In this document: piece after piece, positions 24,201 to 30,600 of the stretch
How the letters are laid out: each line of letters opens with the position of its first letter
Numbering within the stretch: the stretch's first letter is position 1
Assembly: GCF_014839835.1 (NCBI RefSeq)
Contig: NC_071617.1
Coordinates: 5,392,001 to 5,456,000, forward strand
Source of the DNA: Dryobates pubescens
Lineage: Eukaryota; Chordata; Aves; Piciformes; Picidae
Direction of reading: 5' to 3'
DNA: 64,000 bases
Translations under genes and position numbers: made by a program
The notes under the pieces: model-generated
Told to the model about the DNA's origin: nothing
Databases searched by the model: none
What the model saw: the letters and a program-made list of their open reading frames with translations, nothing else

Positions 24201-27200
24201 ACCCCAACAGAACAAGAAACAAACAAAACCAAACCAAAACCCAAACCAAACAAACAACCCCAACAGAACTAACAAGAAACAAACAAAACCAAACCAAAAC
24301 CAAACAAAAAAACCCAACAGAACAAACAAAACCAAAACAAAACCAAGCCAAAACCCAAACCAAACAACCAACCCCAACAGAACTAACAAGAAACAAACAA
24401 AACCAAACAACAAAACAAAACCTCCAACAGAACAAACAAACAAAACAGGAAGAAAAAAGATAGAAAGCAGTAAAATCCAACCCAACCAATCCAAACAAGA
24501 ACAAAAGGCAAACAAAAAACCAACACTACAAACAGCAAAACCCTTGGACTTTAAAAAAGCTCAAAACCAACCGCAAAAACCCAAACACCAGAAGCAGAAA
24601 CCAACCAAACCGAAAGATCCACCCAAAAAAACCAACAATCAAACCCAAACACACAGCAGAAGCAACCTAGCAAACCAAAAGGAACAAACAAACCCACCCC
24701 TGGAAAAGAAAATGATCAGCAAAGCCAACACCCAGCCCCAGCTATGGTCAGTGATTTTGGAGTTGCCAGTTAACAGTTTCCTTTGTATTATTTGAGTGAA
24801 AAGTCGAATGTGTTTCAGTGTCTGATGTATTTTAACCTACAGTCACTTTCAGCTGGCCAGCTGCGTGCCGCTTCGAACCGACAGCCTTTTGAAGTACAAA
24901 AGCATTTGTTGTTAATAATGATCACTTTTAAATGTCCAGCAAACTGATACATCCCTAAAACTGACACAACCAGGAGTGGAGAGACTCTGCAGAGCCAGGG
25001 AGGGTTGGGTTTCTTCCCTGAAGCAGTTCAGAAGGCAAAGAGCAGTGGAAACAGTTCTGGTTTGTAGAGTGGGAGGAGAGAATTGGAGGTAGATTAAAGC
25101 CCTGGTTTGGGTGGGGTGGTGGCCTGATCTGTTGATGAAGCTGATGGAAGCTGGCCAAGCCCTGTCCCAGGGAGTTCCTCTCCACTGCTGCAAAGTAAGG
25201 AATTTGCTGTCAAGTACTCTTGCTGTGTGGTCAGAACTGCTCCAGGCAGGCACTTCAGCAGGAAAGGTTGCTGGGGTGGGCCAGGAAAACAGGAAGGAAG
25301 CTGGAAGGCATGTGGGAGACAGCTTTGAACTTTCACCCTCGATTTCCCCTCCAAATAGATGGCATTGTCAGGGCTGTGACATTAGCAGCTTGCTACAGGG
25401 GTTGAAACAAGTGCATGAAGCACATCTGCAGTCTTCATTTTATTGACTTTGTACCACAAAGATAAGGCTAAATTTCTCTTCTTGCACATGCAAAGGAACA
25501 ATCAGTTTTGACTGACTGCTAGCCAAGCACAGCCTCTGATGTTCAGTGTAGTGCACTGCACCTGATAGAGAATTGTCACACTCCAGATAATCTCTCTGCA
25601 TGAATTATAAAGTACATATGATGGGTACAGTATCCCTGCTGGTAAGTACTGCATGTTGAGACAGAAGCCCCAAGTCACCACACAGGACACCTCCAAGAAT
25701 ACAGGAAAGTGGCTGGAATTTCTGGAACCCCCTAGTCGTGGCAGCAGTTGCACACTGTGAACCATAGCTAGGGGTATGGTGATGAGATAAACAAGAGGTA
25801 ATGAATATTGGCTTCCAGGTCATTCCTTCTTAGTGCAGAAGAGAAGAGTGTTGCACAGAGCTGCAGGTTTCTCTTAGGAAATAACTCTTTCTGAGCAAAA
25901 GATCCAGTGGATCTTCATTTTCCTTCAGGGCACTCTGACTGCTGCTCAGATTCATGTAGTATGGTGCTGCTCAGGCTCTGTCTGAAGGCAACATGCTTTA
26001 GAAAGCTCCTTCGGCACTCCTGGCCATATGGTCTAGGCATGAGGTCTGTGGAGACAGGTTGGACTCAACGATCCTCGAGGTCTCTTCCAACCTTAGTGAT
26101 ACTGTGATACTGTGTGATGATGGTGTCTTGGCCAAGTAGCTCCAGAGTCTGCCCTCTCTGGGCTCTTTGGGGCAGGTGATTTTTCTAGCTGAAGCACAGC
26201 ACCCAACCAAGCAACTGCACACAGCCTTCATGGCAAAGGTTGAGTTTGATATATGAAATGCAGTCTGAAAGTTCTCCTCTTTCCTTCCACAGGACAAACA
26301 GGAGGACTTTAAGACGGTGGTTTTGGAGGGAATGGAGATGGCCAAGCATCAGGTGAGGGTGGCCTTTGATGCTTGAGTTGTGAAACAAGCTCACCATAAC
26401 AATACCATCACCTCAAGGCCTTGGGCAGCATTTAGCTTTCAGACCTGAGAGAGATCAGTCTTGTCAGAGGAGGAAATGGAGAGATTTTTTTGGAAGTCAA
26501 GCCCTCATTGATAAAAATAACTATAGCTTTAAAAAATCATTTTGAAGTTGGTTTCCTCCATGCAATAGATTACAAGAAGGTAATGTTAGTTTGAAGATTG
26601 CCAATGAATGTATAATTAAAGAATCGTTTTTGCTGCATGGCACGTGTGAAGCAGAATCCCTAACCAGCTGCTGTTTGAAGTGTCTGAGGAATTAGTGGTG
26701 TTTGCTTAGCAGGTACTGTTGTGGGATCTGCTGGAGAGGGTCCAGCAGAGGGCTACAAGGATGATTAGGGGACCGGAGCACTGCCCTGTGAGGAGAGGAT
26801 GAGGGACCTGGGGCTTTTGAGTCTGGAAAAGAGAAGACTTAGAGAGGATTTAATAAATGTTTGTAAGTATCTGAGGGCTGGGGGTCAGGAGGGAGGGGAC
26901 AGGCTCTGCTCACTTACTCCCTGTGGTAGGACAAGGGGCAATGGATGTAAGCTGCAGCACAGGAGGTTCCACCTCAACATGAAGAACTTTAAGGGTCACA
27001 GAACACTGGAACAGGCTCCCCAGAGAGGTTGTGGAGTCTCCTTCTCTGGAGACTTTCAAGACCAATCTGGATGTGTTCCTCTGTGACCTGAGCTAGATTG
27101 TATGGCCCTGCTCTGGCAGTGGGGTTGGACTGGATGATCTCTTTGGGTCCCTTCCAACCCCTGACATCCTGTGGTCCTGTGAAATGGCTTGGACAGGCTG

Positions 27201-29531
27201 TACTTCACTGCTCAAAGAATTGGGATTAGGCTGGCTGCTGTGTGATGCTGACCCTTGCTGCATGCTGGAGATGGTCTCTGCTCACCACCTGGGTCATACT
27301 AAACATGCCAGACAATCTGTACTGAGAAGCCTCTCTCCTGTGAATCCAGTGGGATGTTTTCATGGAAAACATTTTTGAATCTACTATCTTCATAAAAATT
27401 GGAGGCATCAACAACTCTTTATGTGTTGGAATTCAGTCTTCCCTTTTAGTTCTTTTACAAGCTTAGCTTTTCTTGAGGCTTGGAGAGCAAGGACAGCAAT
27501 CTCCTGTAGCAGGGAGCCAAGCTACCAGCTTAAAACATGAAGTACATTCACCCTTCATTTACAACTAATTGTATTTCTGTGAAATGGATGTTGTTTAGAC
27601 TCCTGATTGCTAGAGACAGTTCCTCCATTTAAAGATCCAAAACTGTATGTGGCAGTTCAGGCTGGGTCCCTCCTGTTCCTGCCACCCACGTCACGCCTCC
27701 AATGGCCCGAGTATCCAGCCCAGTAGGTGGACACAGGAAATAGCCTATTTCATGCCCATAATATCCTGCTCTCTATAAATCCACCTGCAAAGTCTTTCTC
27801 TTCCTCTTTATTCCCTAGCTTGCTCCCGTGGGAGATGCTCCCTATGGGGTAACGGTGGGGGAGTTATCTCAAGGCCTCTTAGGCCTGGCTAGGCCTAATG
27901 CCAGGAGGAGAAGCAGGGAGGGGCAGTCTCAGACCTGGCCAGCCTGAGACTAGCCTAGCAGTGGTGGGAGGAAGAAAGGGCCCTGGGGGTTTGGGGTGTA
28001 CCCTCAGGTAGGGAGATGGTAAATGTTGGGGACCTTTGGGTGTGCTGGAAGGGACTCTGTACACTTTGGGATTCTTTTGTCACTGTGCTTGTAGTTTCTG
28101 TAAAACACTAATTGCTTCTCCAGTTAAACTTCCCATCACTTCTGCAAGCCATTTGTGTGTCATTCTTTCGCCCCTCTCAGGGGCCAGAGAGTATCTGCCT
28201 GGCCTCAAATCAGGACACTGCATTTGCTAAAGCACCATTTCTTGAAGGAAAGCTTTTTGCTCCAAGGCTGTGCAGTCAGTGATCCTCCCCTTAGGTTCTG
28301 CTCCCACTGCTGCCCTCTCCCCATTCCCCTTTCCTTGCAATGCTCTTCAGGAGCTGGGGAGCTCTTGAACCCCTGCCTCAGCAGAAGCATTGCAAGGGCA
28401 CCAGGATGGACACACTGGTCAGAAGTGGTTCAGGAGGTTGCTATCCTTGATGTGGTCTTGTGATGCTTTTCTCCTTCCTCAAGGAACAAAACCCAGCATT
28501 GCTGGAAGTCTGCTTCCTGGTAGAAGCTTTGTCAAGCAAGAGTCCAAACAAGGTGTTTCTGTGGTGACAGTACCTTGTTGTCTAGATTTGAACATGGGGT
28601 TTGACTCAAATTAAAAGGCAATGAGGGAAGAGTGCCATGCCAGCAGCTGGGGCTTGGCTATTTTAGCATGCAGCCCTGAACAGGGATACAGCACTGTGCT
28701 GGCACTGCCTGTCAGCAGCTGGTGTGTGACTGCTGCCTTCGCTGGTGGGGTTCCTGAAACTCTCCCTTGAAATTCCCCCCATGAAATGGAAGGTGTAACC
28801 AAAGTCTTTTGAGTAACTGAACCTTTCTCCCCCAAGGACAACTCCAAGTGTTTGCTCAGAGCCTCCATGCTGTGTCATTTCTTGATACCAAAACACAGCA
28901 CAGCTTTTGCTCTTCCTGAAAACTGAGCTCTACCTTCAACGTGAAAATGCTTCTTTTCTAACTTCCTGTGAGGTTTGCTGCCACTCAAGCTGGCAGTAGG
29001 ATGAATTGTGAGTGTGCTTTGGAAAGCAGCTGGAGTACCACACACCTTTTCCCAGCAGGTGCAGTACTGCCTCTCACCAGCCTGGGCTGTCTGTGATAGC
29101 ACCAGGGGCAGCTCTGCAGGGCAGCAAGGTGGTGGGTGCCAGGGTGCTCCCGTGGGCATTGGTCTTCTCTTTTCACCTGTGCTTTGGTTTGTTCTGTATT
29201 ATTTCCCATCTCTCTCTCTTTTCAGAAAAACCCAGAAGAGGACAGCTCAGGGAAAACACTAAGTTGGGAACCAGGTCACTTGCTTTTAACCATCTACACT
29301 GTTCGCAGCATCGAGCAGCTTTTGCCTTTCTTCAACGTCCTCAGTCAAGTTTTTAACAGCAAAGTGACCAGCAGATGCGTTGGACACTCAGGGAGCCCTG
29401 TCCTTTACCCCAACTGTTTTCCAAGTAAGGACATAAAAATGGAGAACCTCAAGACCTTCTCCAGCAAAGCCAGGCAAAAGATAGAAGAAATGGTCGAGAA
29501 GGATTTCCTCGAAGGCATCATCAAAACCTAA
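152..29531 (+). CDS. DOP1A: DOP1A, 3' part of gene (last 16 coding exons)
   Basis: Dopey family member 1, a large (about 2,460 residues in mammals) peripheral membrane scaffold. From family knowledge, Dop1 proteins work with MON2 at Golgi/endosome membranes in retrograde traffic and in kinesin-linked organelle positioning. The window holds 16 spliced exons, listed separately, whose junctions and phases all agree: 660 residues plus a TAA stop. The joined protein follows the human C-terminus as I remember it almost residue for residue, for example [38 protein letters not shown] and ending [11 protein letters not shown]. No frameshift or premature stop is seen, so the gene looks intact here. The 5' part lies left of the window. 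Introns carry about 17 sense CR1 copies, a 3-kb minisatellite and three solo LTRs. The family assignment is very secure; the function is known only from orthologues. Confidence 0.97.
471..921 (-). mobile_element. CR1 LINE, 5'-truncated
   Basis: 3' end at 471 with the reversed ATTCTRTGATT terminal words; carries the last part of ORF2 ([20 protein letters not shown]) and the 3' tail. Confidence 0.93.
1078..1212 (+). CDS. DOP1A: DOP1A exon (window exon 2)
   Basis: Acceptor ttttag ends at 1077, donor gtatga at 1213. 135 bases, phase 0 to 0. It encodes [20 protein letters not shown] through PPAIAKDK. Confidence 0.95.
1398..1992 (+). mobile_element. CR1 LINE, 5'-truncated
   Basis: ORF2 end with [20 protein letters not shown], ending CCTAGCATTCTGTGATT. 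Confidence 0.92.
2299..2354 (+). CDS. DOP1A: DOP1A exon (window exon 3)
   Basis: Acceptor tttctag ends at 2298, donor gtaagg at 2355. 56 bases, ending two bases into an Arg codon. It encodes [18 protein letters not shown]. Confidence 0.95.
2605..3211 (+). mobile_element. CR1 LINE, 5'-truncated, old
   Basis: From the GTGTGCCCAGAAAGCC block to ACCATTCTATGATTCTATGA; coding remnant heavily decayed. Confidence 0.9.
3464..3568 (+). CDS. DOP1A: DOP1A exon (window exon 4)
   Basis: Acceptor ctcttag ends at 3463, donor gtaagt at 3569. 105 bases; the first base completes Arg and the exon ends two bases into Gly. It encodes [20 protein letters not shown] and then a hydrophobic stretch ending QFLILG. 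Confidence 0.95.
3986..4353 (+). mobile_element. CR1 LINE fragment
   Basis: Starts at GAGAAGACTCAGAGGGG and ends in a decayed CATTCTTTGATT tail. Confidence 0.88.
4633..4699 (+). CDS. DOP1A: DOP1A exon (window exon 5)
   Basis: Acceptor cccacag ends at 4632, donor gtaaga at 4700. 67 bases, ending in phase 0. It encodes [20 protein letters not shown] then LQ. Confidence 0.95.
5399..5865 (+). mobile_element. CR1 LINE, 5'-truncated, fairly young
   Basis: Long open ORF2 remnant [20 protein letters not shown]; tail GATTCTGTGATCTGTGATTC. Its tail is the closest match here to the tail of the candidate SINE. Confidence 0.94.
6099..6243 (+). CDS. DOP1A: DOP1A exon (window exon 6)
   Basis: Acceptor ctgccag ends at 6098, donor gtagtt at 6244. 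145 bases, ending one base into an Asp codon. It encodes [20 protein letters not shown] through NLESDVE. Confidence 0.95.
6386..7043 (+). mobile_element. CR1 LINE with TTCTA-type tail
   Basis: From the CAGGTGGGCAAGAAGGCC block through CTGGTCTGGTC, then about 60 bases of TTCTA-type repeats. The rest of that tail (7242-7251) lies beyond the candidate SINE, which split it. Confidence 0.93.
7044..7225 (+). mobile_element. Candidate CR1-tailed SINE with tRNA-Lys-like head
   Basis: The head, 7048-7122, is tRNA-shaped. It has an A-box-like TGGCTCAGTTGGTAG, a Lys(CTT)-like anticodon region CCCTTAAT, a B-box-like GAGTTCAAGCC, and a 5' GCCTGTG that pairs at six of seven positions with 3' AGTGGGC when wobbles are allowed. 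The D and T stems are decayed, so it is not a working tRNA. An 18-base linker joins it to 7139-7210, which matches the last 70 bases of the CR1 copy at 5399-5865. The unit is flanked by the same 16 bases (7028-7043 and 7226-7241) and sits inside the TTCTA tail of another CR1. This is the architecture of a CR1-mobilised SINE. A chance tRNA pseudogene next to a CR1 stub is the alternative. Confidence 0.6.
7048..7122 (+). pseudogene. tRNA-Lys(CTT)-like sequence, head of the candidate SINE
   Basis: 75 bases resembling tRNA-Lys-CTT in length, acceptor ends, A box and anticodon position, but with mismatched D, anticodon and T stems. Not expected to give a functional tRNA. Confidence 0.55.
7275..7441 (+). 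mobile_element. CR1 LINE 3' fragment
   Basis: TGCCCAGGGGTGTGGTTGGG to GTTTCTGTGATTCTGTGAT; a different subfamily from 6386 (tail word GATGGTCCCAAGGGTCTT). Confidence 0.88.
7540..7619 (+). CDS. DOP1A: DOP1A exon (window exon 7)
   Basis: Acceptor atttag ends at 7539, donor gtaaat at 7620. 80 bases; two bases complete Asp, then [20 protein letters not shown] to LTLLSE. Ends in phase 0. Confidence 0.95.
7983..8486 (+). mobile_element. CR1 LINE with short TTCTG tail
   Basis: [20 protein letters not shown] remnant, ending ATCTCAAAGGTCTTTTCC and TTCTATTCTGTTC; same subfamily as 6386 and 12289. Confidence 0.93.
8644..8753 (+). CDS. DOP1A: DOP1A exon (window exon 8)
   Basis: Acceptor tatag ends at 8643, donor gtaccc at 8754. 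110 bases. It encodes [20 protein letters not shown] to VVPYLRNH, ending two bases into Ser. Confidence 0.95.
8906..9055 (+). CDS. DOP1A: DOP1A exon (window exon 9)
   Basis: Acceptor gtttag ends at 8905, donor gtaaga at 9056. 150 bases. It encodes [20 protein letters not shown] through [11 protein letters not shown]. The preceding intron is only 152 bp, the shortest in the window. Confidence 0.95.
9278..9880 (+). mobile_element. CR1 LINE, 5'-truncated
   Basis: Remnant [20 protein letters not shown]; tail TATACTGTGAGACTGTGATACT. Confidence 0.93.
9884..10122 (-). mobile_element. CR1 LINE internal fragment
   Basis: Antisense ORF2 segment with the reversed CAGGGCCTTGCACTTGGT and ATCTGGATAGCATCC words; lacks a 3' tail. 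It abuts the end of the previous plus-strand copy. Confidence 0.75.
10288..10349 (+). CDS. DOP1A: DOP1A exon (window exon 10)
   Basis: Acceptor tttcag ends at 10287, donor gtaagt at 10350. 62 bases; the first base completes His, then [20 protein letters not shown], ending one base into Thr. Confidence 0.95.
10607..10860 (+). repeat. G/T-rich tract with many G-runs
   Basis: About 250 bases made almost only of G and T, with many runs of 3 to 10 G, in a DOP1A intron on the transcribed-sense strand. It has strong G-quadruplex potential. Its words (GGTTTGGTT, CCTGTTCTTTGGG) loosely resemble the complement of the 21.4-kb minisatellite monomer. Confidence 0.8.
11052..11541 (-). mobile_element. Solo LTR, ERVL-like avian endogenous retrovirus
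   Basis: A 490-base block that reads TG...CA on the minus strand, ending AACCCATTACA like avian ERVL LTRs. It is flanked by identical 5-bp repeats ACATT (11047-11051 and 11542-11546). No internal coding part remains. The exact flanking repeat suggests moderate age. Confidence 0.65.
11677..11829 (+). CDS. DOP1A: DOP1A exon (window exon 11)
   Basis: Acceptor tttcag ends at 11676, donor gtcagt at 11830. 153 bases. It encodes [20 protein letters not shown] then a charged/leucine-rich segment to YLPDIQ. Confidence 0.95.
12289..12430 (+). mobile_element. CR1 LINE 3' fragment feeding a microsatellite
   Basis: TGCCCAGGGAGGTGGTGGAG to TCTTTTCCAACCTG, continuing straight into the pentanucleotide array. 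Confidence 0.9.
12427..12592 (+). repeat. Compound pentanucleotide microsatellite on a CR1 tail
   Basis: Ordered blocks: CTCTG x10, CTCTA x1, TTCTA x7, TTCTG x10, TTCTA x4, directly after the CR1 end-sequence TTTTCCAACCTG. Each unit differs from its neighbours by one transition. Confidence 0.95.
13243..13379 (+). CDS. DOP1A: DOP1A exon (window exon 12)
   Basis: Acceptor gtttcag ends at 13242, donor gtgagt at 13380. 137 bases; two bases complete Glu, then [20 protein letters not shown] through WPTMITEL. Ends in phase 0. Confidence 0.95.
13480..14098 (+). mobile_element. CR1 LINE, 5'-truncated
   Basis: From CAGTGTGCCCAGGTGGCC to CCTGGTTGATTCTGTATTC. Confidence 0.92.
14367..14892 (-). mobile_element. 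Solo LTR, avian ERVL-like
   Basis: A 526-base block, minus strand, beginning TGTGGCAGTTTCAGGC and ending AACCCACCACA, both typical of avian ERVL LTRs, with near-identical 5-bp flanking repeats. An LTR fossil with no internal region. Confidence 0.65.
15412..15657 (+). mobile_element. CR1 LINE 3' fragment
   Basis: GATTCAGATTGGATGTCAGG to AGTTCTAGGATTCTATAG; same subfamily as the copies at 19806 and 61088. Confidence 0.9.
15885..16396 (+). mobile_element. CR1 LINE, 5'-truncated
   Basis: Remnant [20 protein letters not shown]; tail TGATACTGTGATACTGTGAT. Confidence 0.92.
16660..16715 (+). CDS. DOP1A: DOP1A exon (window exon 13)
   Basis: Acceptor ctccag ends at 16659, donor gtaaac at 16716. 56 bases. 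It encodes [18 protein letters not shown], ending two bases into Arg. Confidence 0.94.
16716..17626 (+). other. DOP1A intron, unique sequence
   Basis: No repeat, RNA gene or exon recognised; contains only short T-runs near 17090 and 17330. Confidence 0.6.
17627..17791 (+). CDS. DOP1A: DOP1A exon (window exon 14)
   Basis: Acceptor ttttag ends at 17626, donor gtgagt at 17792. 165 bases. It encodes [20 protein letters not shown], a low-complexity Gly/Ser/Thr stretch, then [20 protein letters not shown]. Confidence 0.95.
18251..18765 (-). mobile_element. CR1 LINE, 5'-truncated
   Basis: 3' end at 18251 (reversed CTGGGATTCTGTGAT). It faces a plus-strand CR1 tail that starts at 18766. Confidence 0.9.
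18766..18922 (+). mobile_element. CR1 LINE 3' fragment
   Basis: CAGGTGGTGGAGTCTCC to ACCCCTACCATTCTATGAC, joined head-to-head to the preceding minus copy. Confidence 0.85.
19806..20432 (+). mobile_element. CR1 LINE, 5'-truncated
   Basis: From CAGTGTGCACTTGCAGCC to CTAACAATTCTGTGATT, just upstream of DOP1A exon 15 (122 bp away). Confidence 0.92.
20554..20683 (+). CDS. DOP1A: DOP1A exon (window exon 15)
   Basis: Acceptor gccag ends at 20553, donor gtacct at 20684. 130 bases; the first base completes Met, then [20 protein letters not shown] to the basic [10 protein letters not shown]. Ends in phase 0, as needed both for direct splicing to 29226 and for the optional exon at 26293. Confidence 0.95.
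20937..21073. repeat. Degenerate left edge of the A/C minisatellite
   Basis: A/C-rich sequence with CCAACCAAAC words that ends in a monomer-like CCCCAACAGAACAA just before the CR1 at 21074. That CR1 therefore inserted into the array edge. Confidence 0.6.
21074..21436 (+). mobile_element. CR1 LINE inserted in the minisatellite edge
   Basis: Starts GAGGAGGTTCAGGGGAGACC, ends GATTCCATGATTCTATG; A/C-rich array sequence lies on both sides. Confidence 0.92.
21437..24418. repeat. A/C-rich minisatellite array, 56/60-bp monomers, about 50 copies
   Basis: Nearly 3 kb of tandem units built on CAACAGAACTAACAAGAAAC followed by CAAAACC-type runs. Monomers come in a 60-base form and a 56-base form lacking four bases of the CTAA stretch. 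Rare variants recur at a fixed spacing: AATCCC at 22464 and 23386, CCGAAAC at 22597 and 23518, CCAATAAAAC at 22638 and 23560. This marks a duplicated block of about 922 bp. The minus strand is G/T-rich and almost stop-free, giving false open frames up to 358 codons. It lies in the last big DOP1A intron. Confidence 0.93.
24419..24710. repeat. Degenerate right edge of the A/C minisatellite
   Basis: A-rich, C-rich decayed sequence with one more CCAACAGAACAAAC word, fading into unique intron near 24710. Confidence 0.55.
24711..26019 (+). other. DOP1A intron, unique sequence
   Basis: No recognisable element. Open frames here lack splice context or similarity. Confidence 0.6.
26020..26115 (+). mobile_element. 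CR1 LINE 3' stub
   Basis: TGGTCTAGGCATGAGGTC to GATACTGTGATACTGTGTG, less than 100 bases of tail, 177 bases upstream of the candidate DOP1A cassette exon. Confidence 0.85.
26293..26352 (+). CDS. Candidate optional in-frame cassette exon of DOP1A
   Basis: 60 bases, no stop, between a long pyrimidine tract ending in cacag and a consensus donor cag/gtgagg. Inclusion keeps the reading frame and would add [20 protein letters not shown] between LLRKKAK and KNPEEDSS. The human DOP1A sequence I recall joins those two segments directly, so this would be an alternative or lineage-restricted exon. It could also be a chance open stretch with good splice sites. Confidence 0.4.
26722..27183 (+). mobile_element. 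CR1 LINE, 5'-truncated
   Basis: CTGCTGGAGAGGGTCCAGCA to TGACATCCTGTGGTCCTGTG, the CCTGTG-tailed subfamily. Confidence 0.92.
27648..28217 (+). mobile_element. Solo LTR, ERVL-like
   Basis: A 570-base block, plus strand, beginning TGTGGCAGTTCAGGC and ending in CA, with a TATAAATC promoter-like motif near 27775 and near-identical 5-bp flanking repeats. No internal region. It lies in the last DOP1A intron. Confidence 0.6.
28223..29225 (+). other. DOP1A intron before the last exon, unique sequence
   Basis: Nothing recognised between the solo LTR and the terminal exon. Confidence 0.6.
29226..29531 (+). CDS. DOP1A: DOP1A last coding exon
   Basis: Acceptor tttcag ends at 29225; stop TAA at 29529-29531. 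306 bases. It starts [20 protein letters not shown], continues [20 protein letters not shown] and ends [11 protein letters not shown], as in other vertebrate DOP1A C-termini. Confidence 0.96.
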   Translation, partial: KNPEEDSSGKTLSWEPGHLLLTIYTVRSIEQLLPFFNVLSQVFNSKVTSRCVGHSGSPVLYPNCFPSKDIKMENLKTFSSKARQKIEEMVEKDFLEGIIKT

Positions 29532-30596
29532 AGCAAACCGGTACCGCTCAGCTTCCGTGTAGTGTAACTCTTGAGAGGAAACGGCGTCCCCTCCCCGGGT
29601 GTATAGTCATTCTTTTCTTACTTTGTATGTACTGCAAACACTTCATGTTCTATTTAAGTTAAATATTTGTAAATAAGAGAGCAGAGTTCTGGATGTGGCC
29701 TGAATCAAGGTGAAATATCGGTGGCTCATATTGATTATGGTGCCTACTCTTTCCATGTTTTGTTGTCTTGAGTTCTGTCTTCAAAAGCAAACAAAAATCC
29801 TTCAAAACCACAAATATACAAGGTGCACATTTTTTCCACTTCGTTGCCAGTTTATTTTGGGGTTGCTGCTTTGGGGTTTGTTTTTTTTTGGTTGCTTTTC
29901 AGTTATTTTTGGTTTAACCCTCTGAAAATGGTGCAGGAGTCAATACAGGACTACAGTGGAAAATCCATTTGTCAGAGGCAGATGCTCTGAACTGAAATAG
30001 GCAGAGGAGATACTCCTCTGTATCAAATATTGCATCCTGTTGGCTCTACCTCTTCCTACTGCTAGGAGTAGTAAGAGCCACAGAAGACAAACTTGTCTCT
30101 GTCCTTTCCCTCTTGTCTTGGTCCGGAGCAGGAGGTCCCGGAGTTTGTTTCCTTGTCAGCTTGTGCTATCCTCAGCCTGAGGAGAGGAGGGAGTTGTGAG
30201 AGAGATCCCAAAGGCCAAGGCCTTTTCAGCTTGCATTGTCCTGTCCTGTGATGTTTCCAGCCTGTGCCATCTTCAGTGGAGTTCTCTCTTACACCTCTTA
30301 AAAGTGGTGATACTATCACTGCAAATTGCTTTCTGAGCAAGCTTTGGTTTCCTAAGTATCTAAGGAAGATACTATTGCAAGAAATCCTTCTCATAATACT
30401 GTTTGCTGTTATACTCATTCCCCCTAAAACTGAGGTGAACTGAATCTCAAGCCCTTACTTTTTGCCCCTTCCCTGCAGATGACCTGGTGGCTGTGGGAAG
30501 GTAAGCAGCAGTCACCACAGGATTTCAGTCAAAGGCAGCCACCTTGTGGGCATGAAGGGCATGGGAGTGGGACTGCAGGCACAACATGGAAATAAA
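29532..30596 (+). other. DOP1A: DOP1A 3' untranslated region (probable extent)
   Basis: Unique sequence after the stop, with an AT-rich stretch at about 29650-29680 and a G/T-rich run at 29848-29920. The first canonical AATAAA on this strand that I found is at 30591-30596. The real end is not determined. Confidence 0.45.
30591..30596 (+). terminator. Possible DOP1A polyadenylation signal
   Basis: Canonical AATAAA about 1.06 kb past the DOP1A stop. Another AATAAA at 30858 lies inside a CR1 copy. Confidence 0.4.
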
Positions 30597-30600
30597 CTAT

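Noticed and set aside
21437-24418. Regular 56/60-bp repeats resembling a CRISPR-like array
   Set aside because: There are no unique spacers; the whole unit repeats. The host is a vertebrate intron, so it is a minisatellite.
21359-24515. Very long minus-strand open frames (up to 358 codons) rich in Leu, Phe, Trp, Val and Gly
   Set aside because: They are read through the A/C minisatellite. The plus strand has almost no T, so minus-strand stop codons cannot arise. The translation is purely periodic, with no domain or start context.
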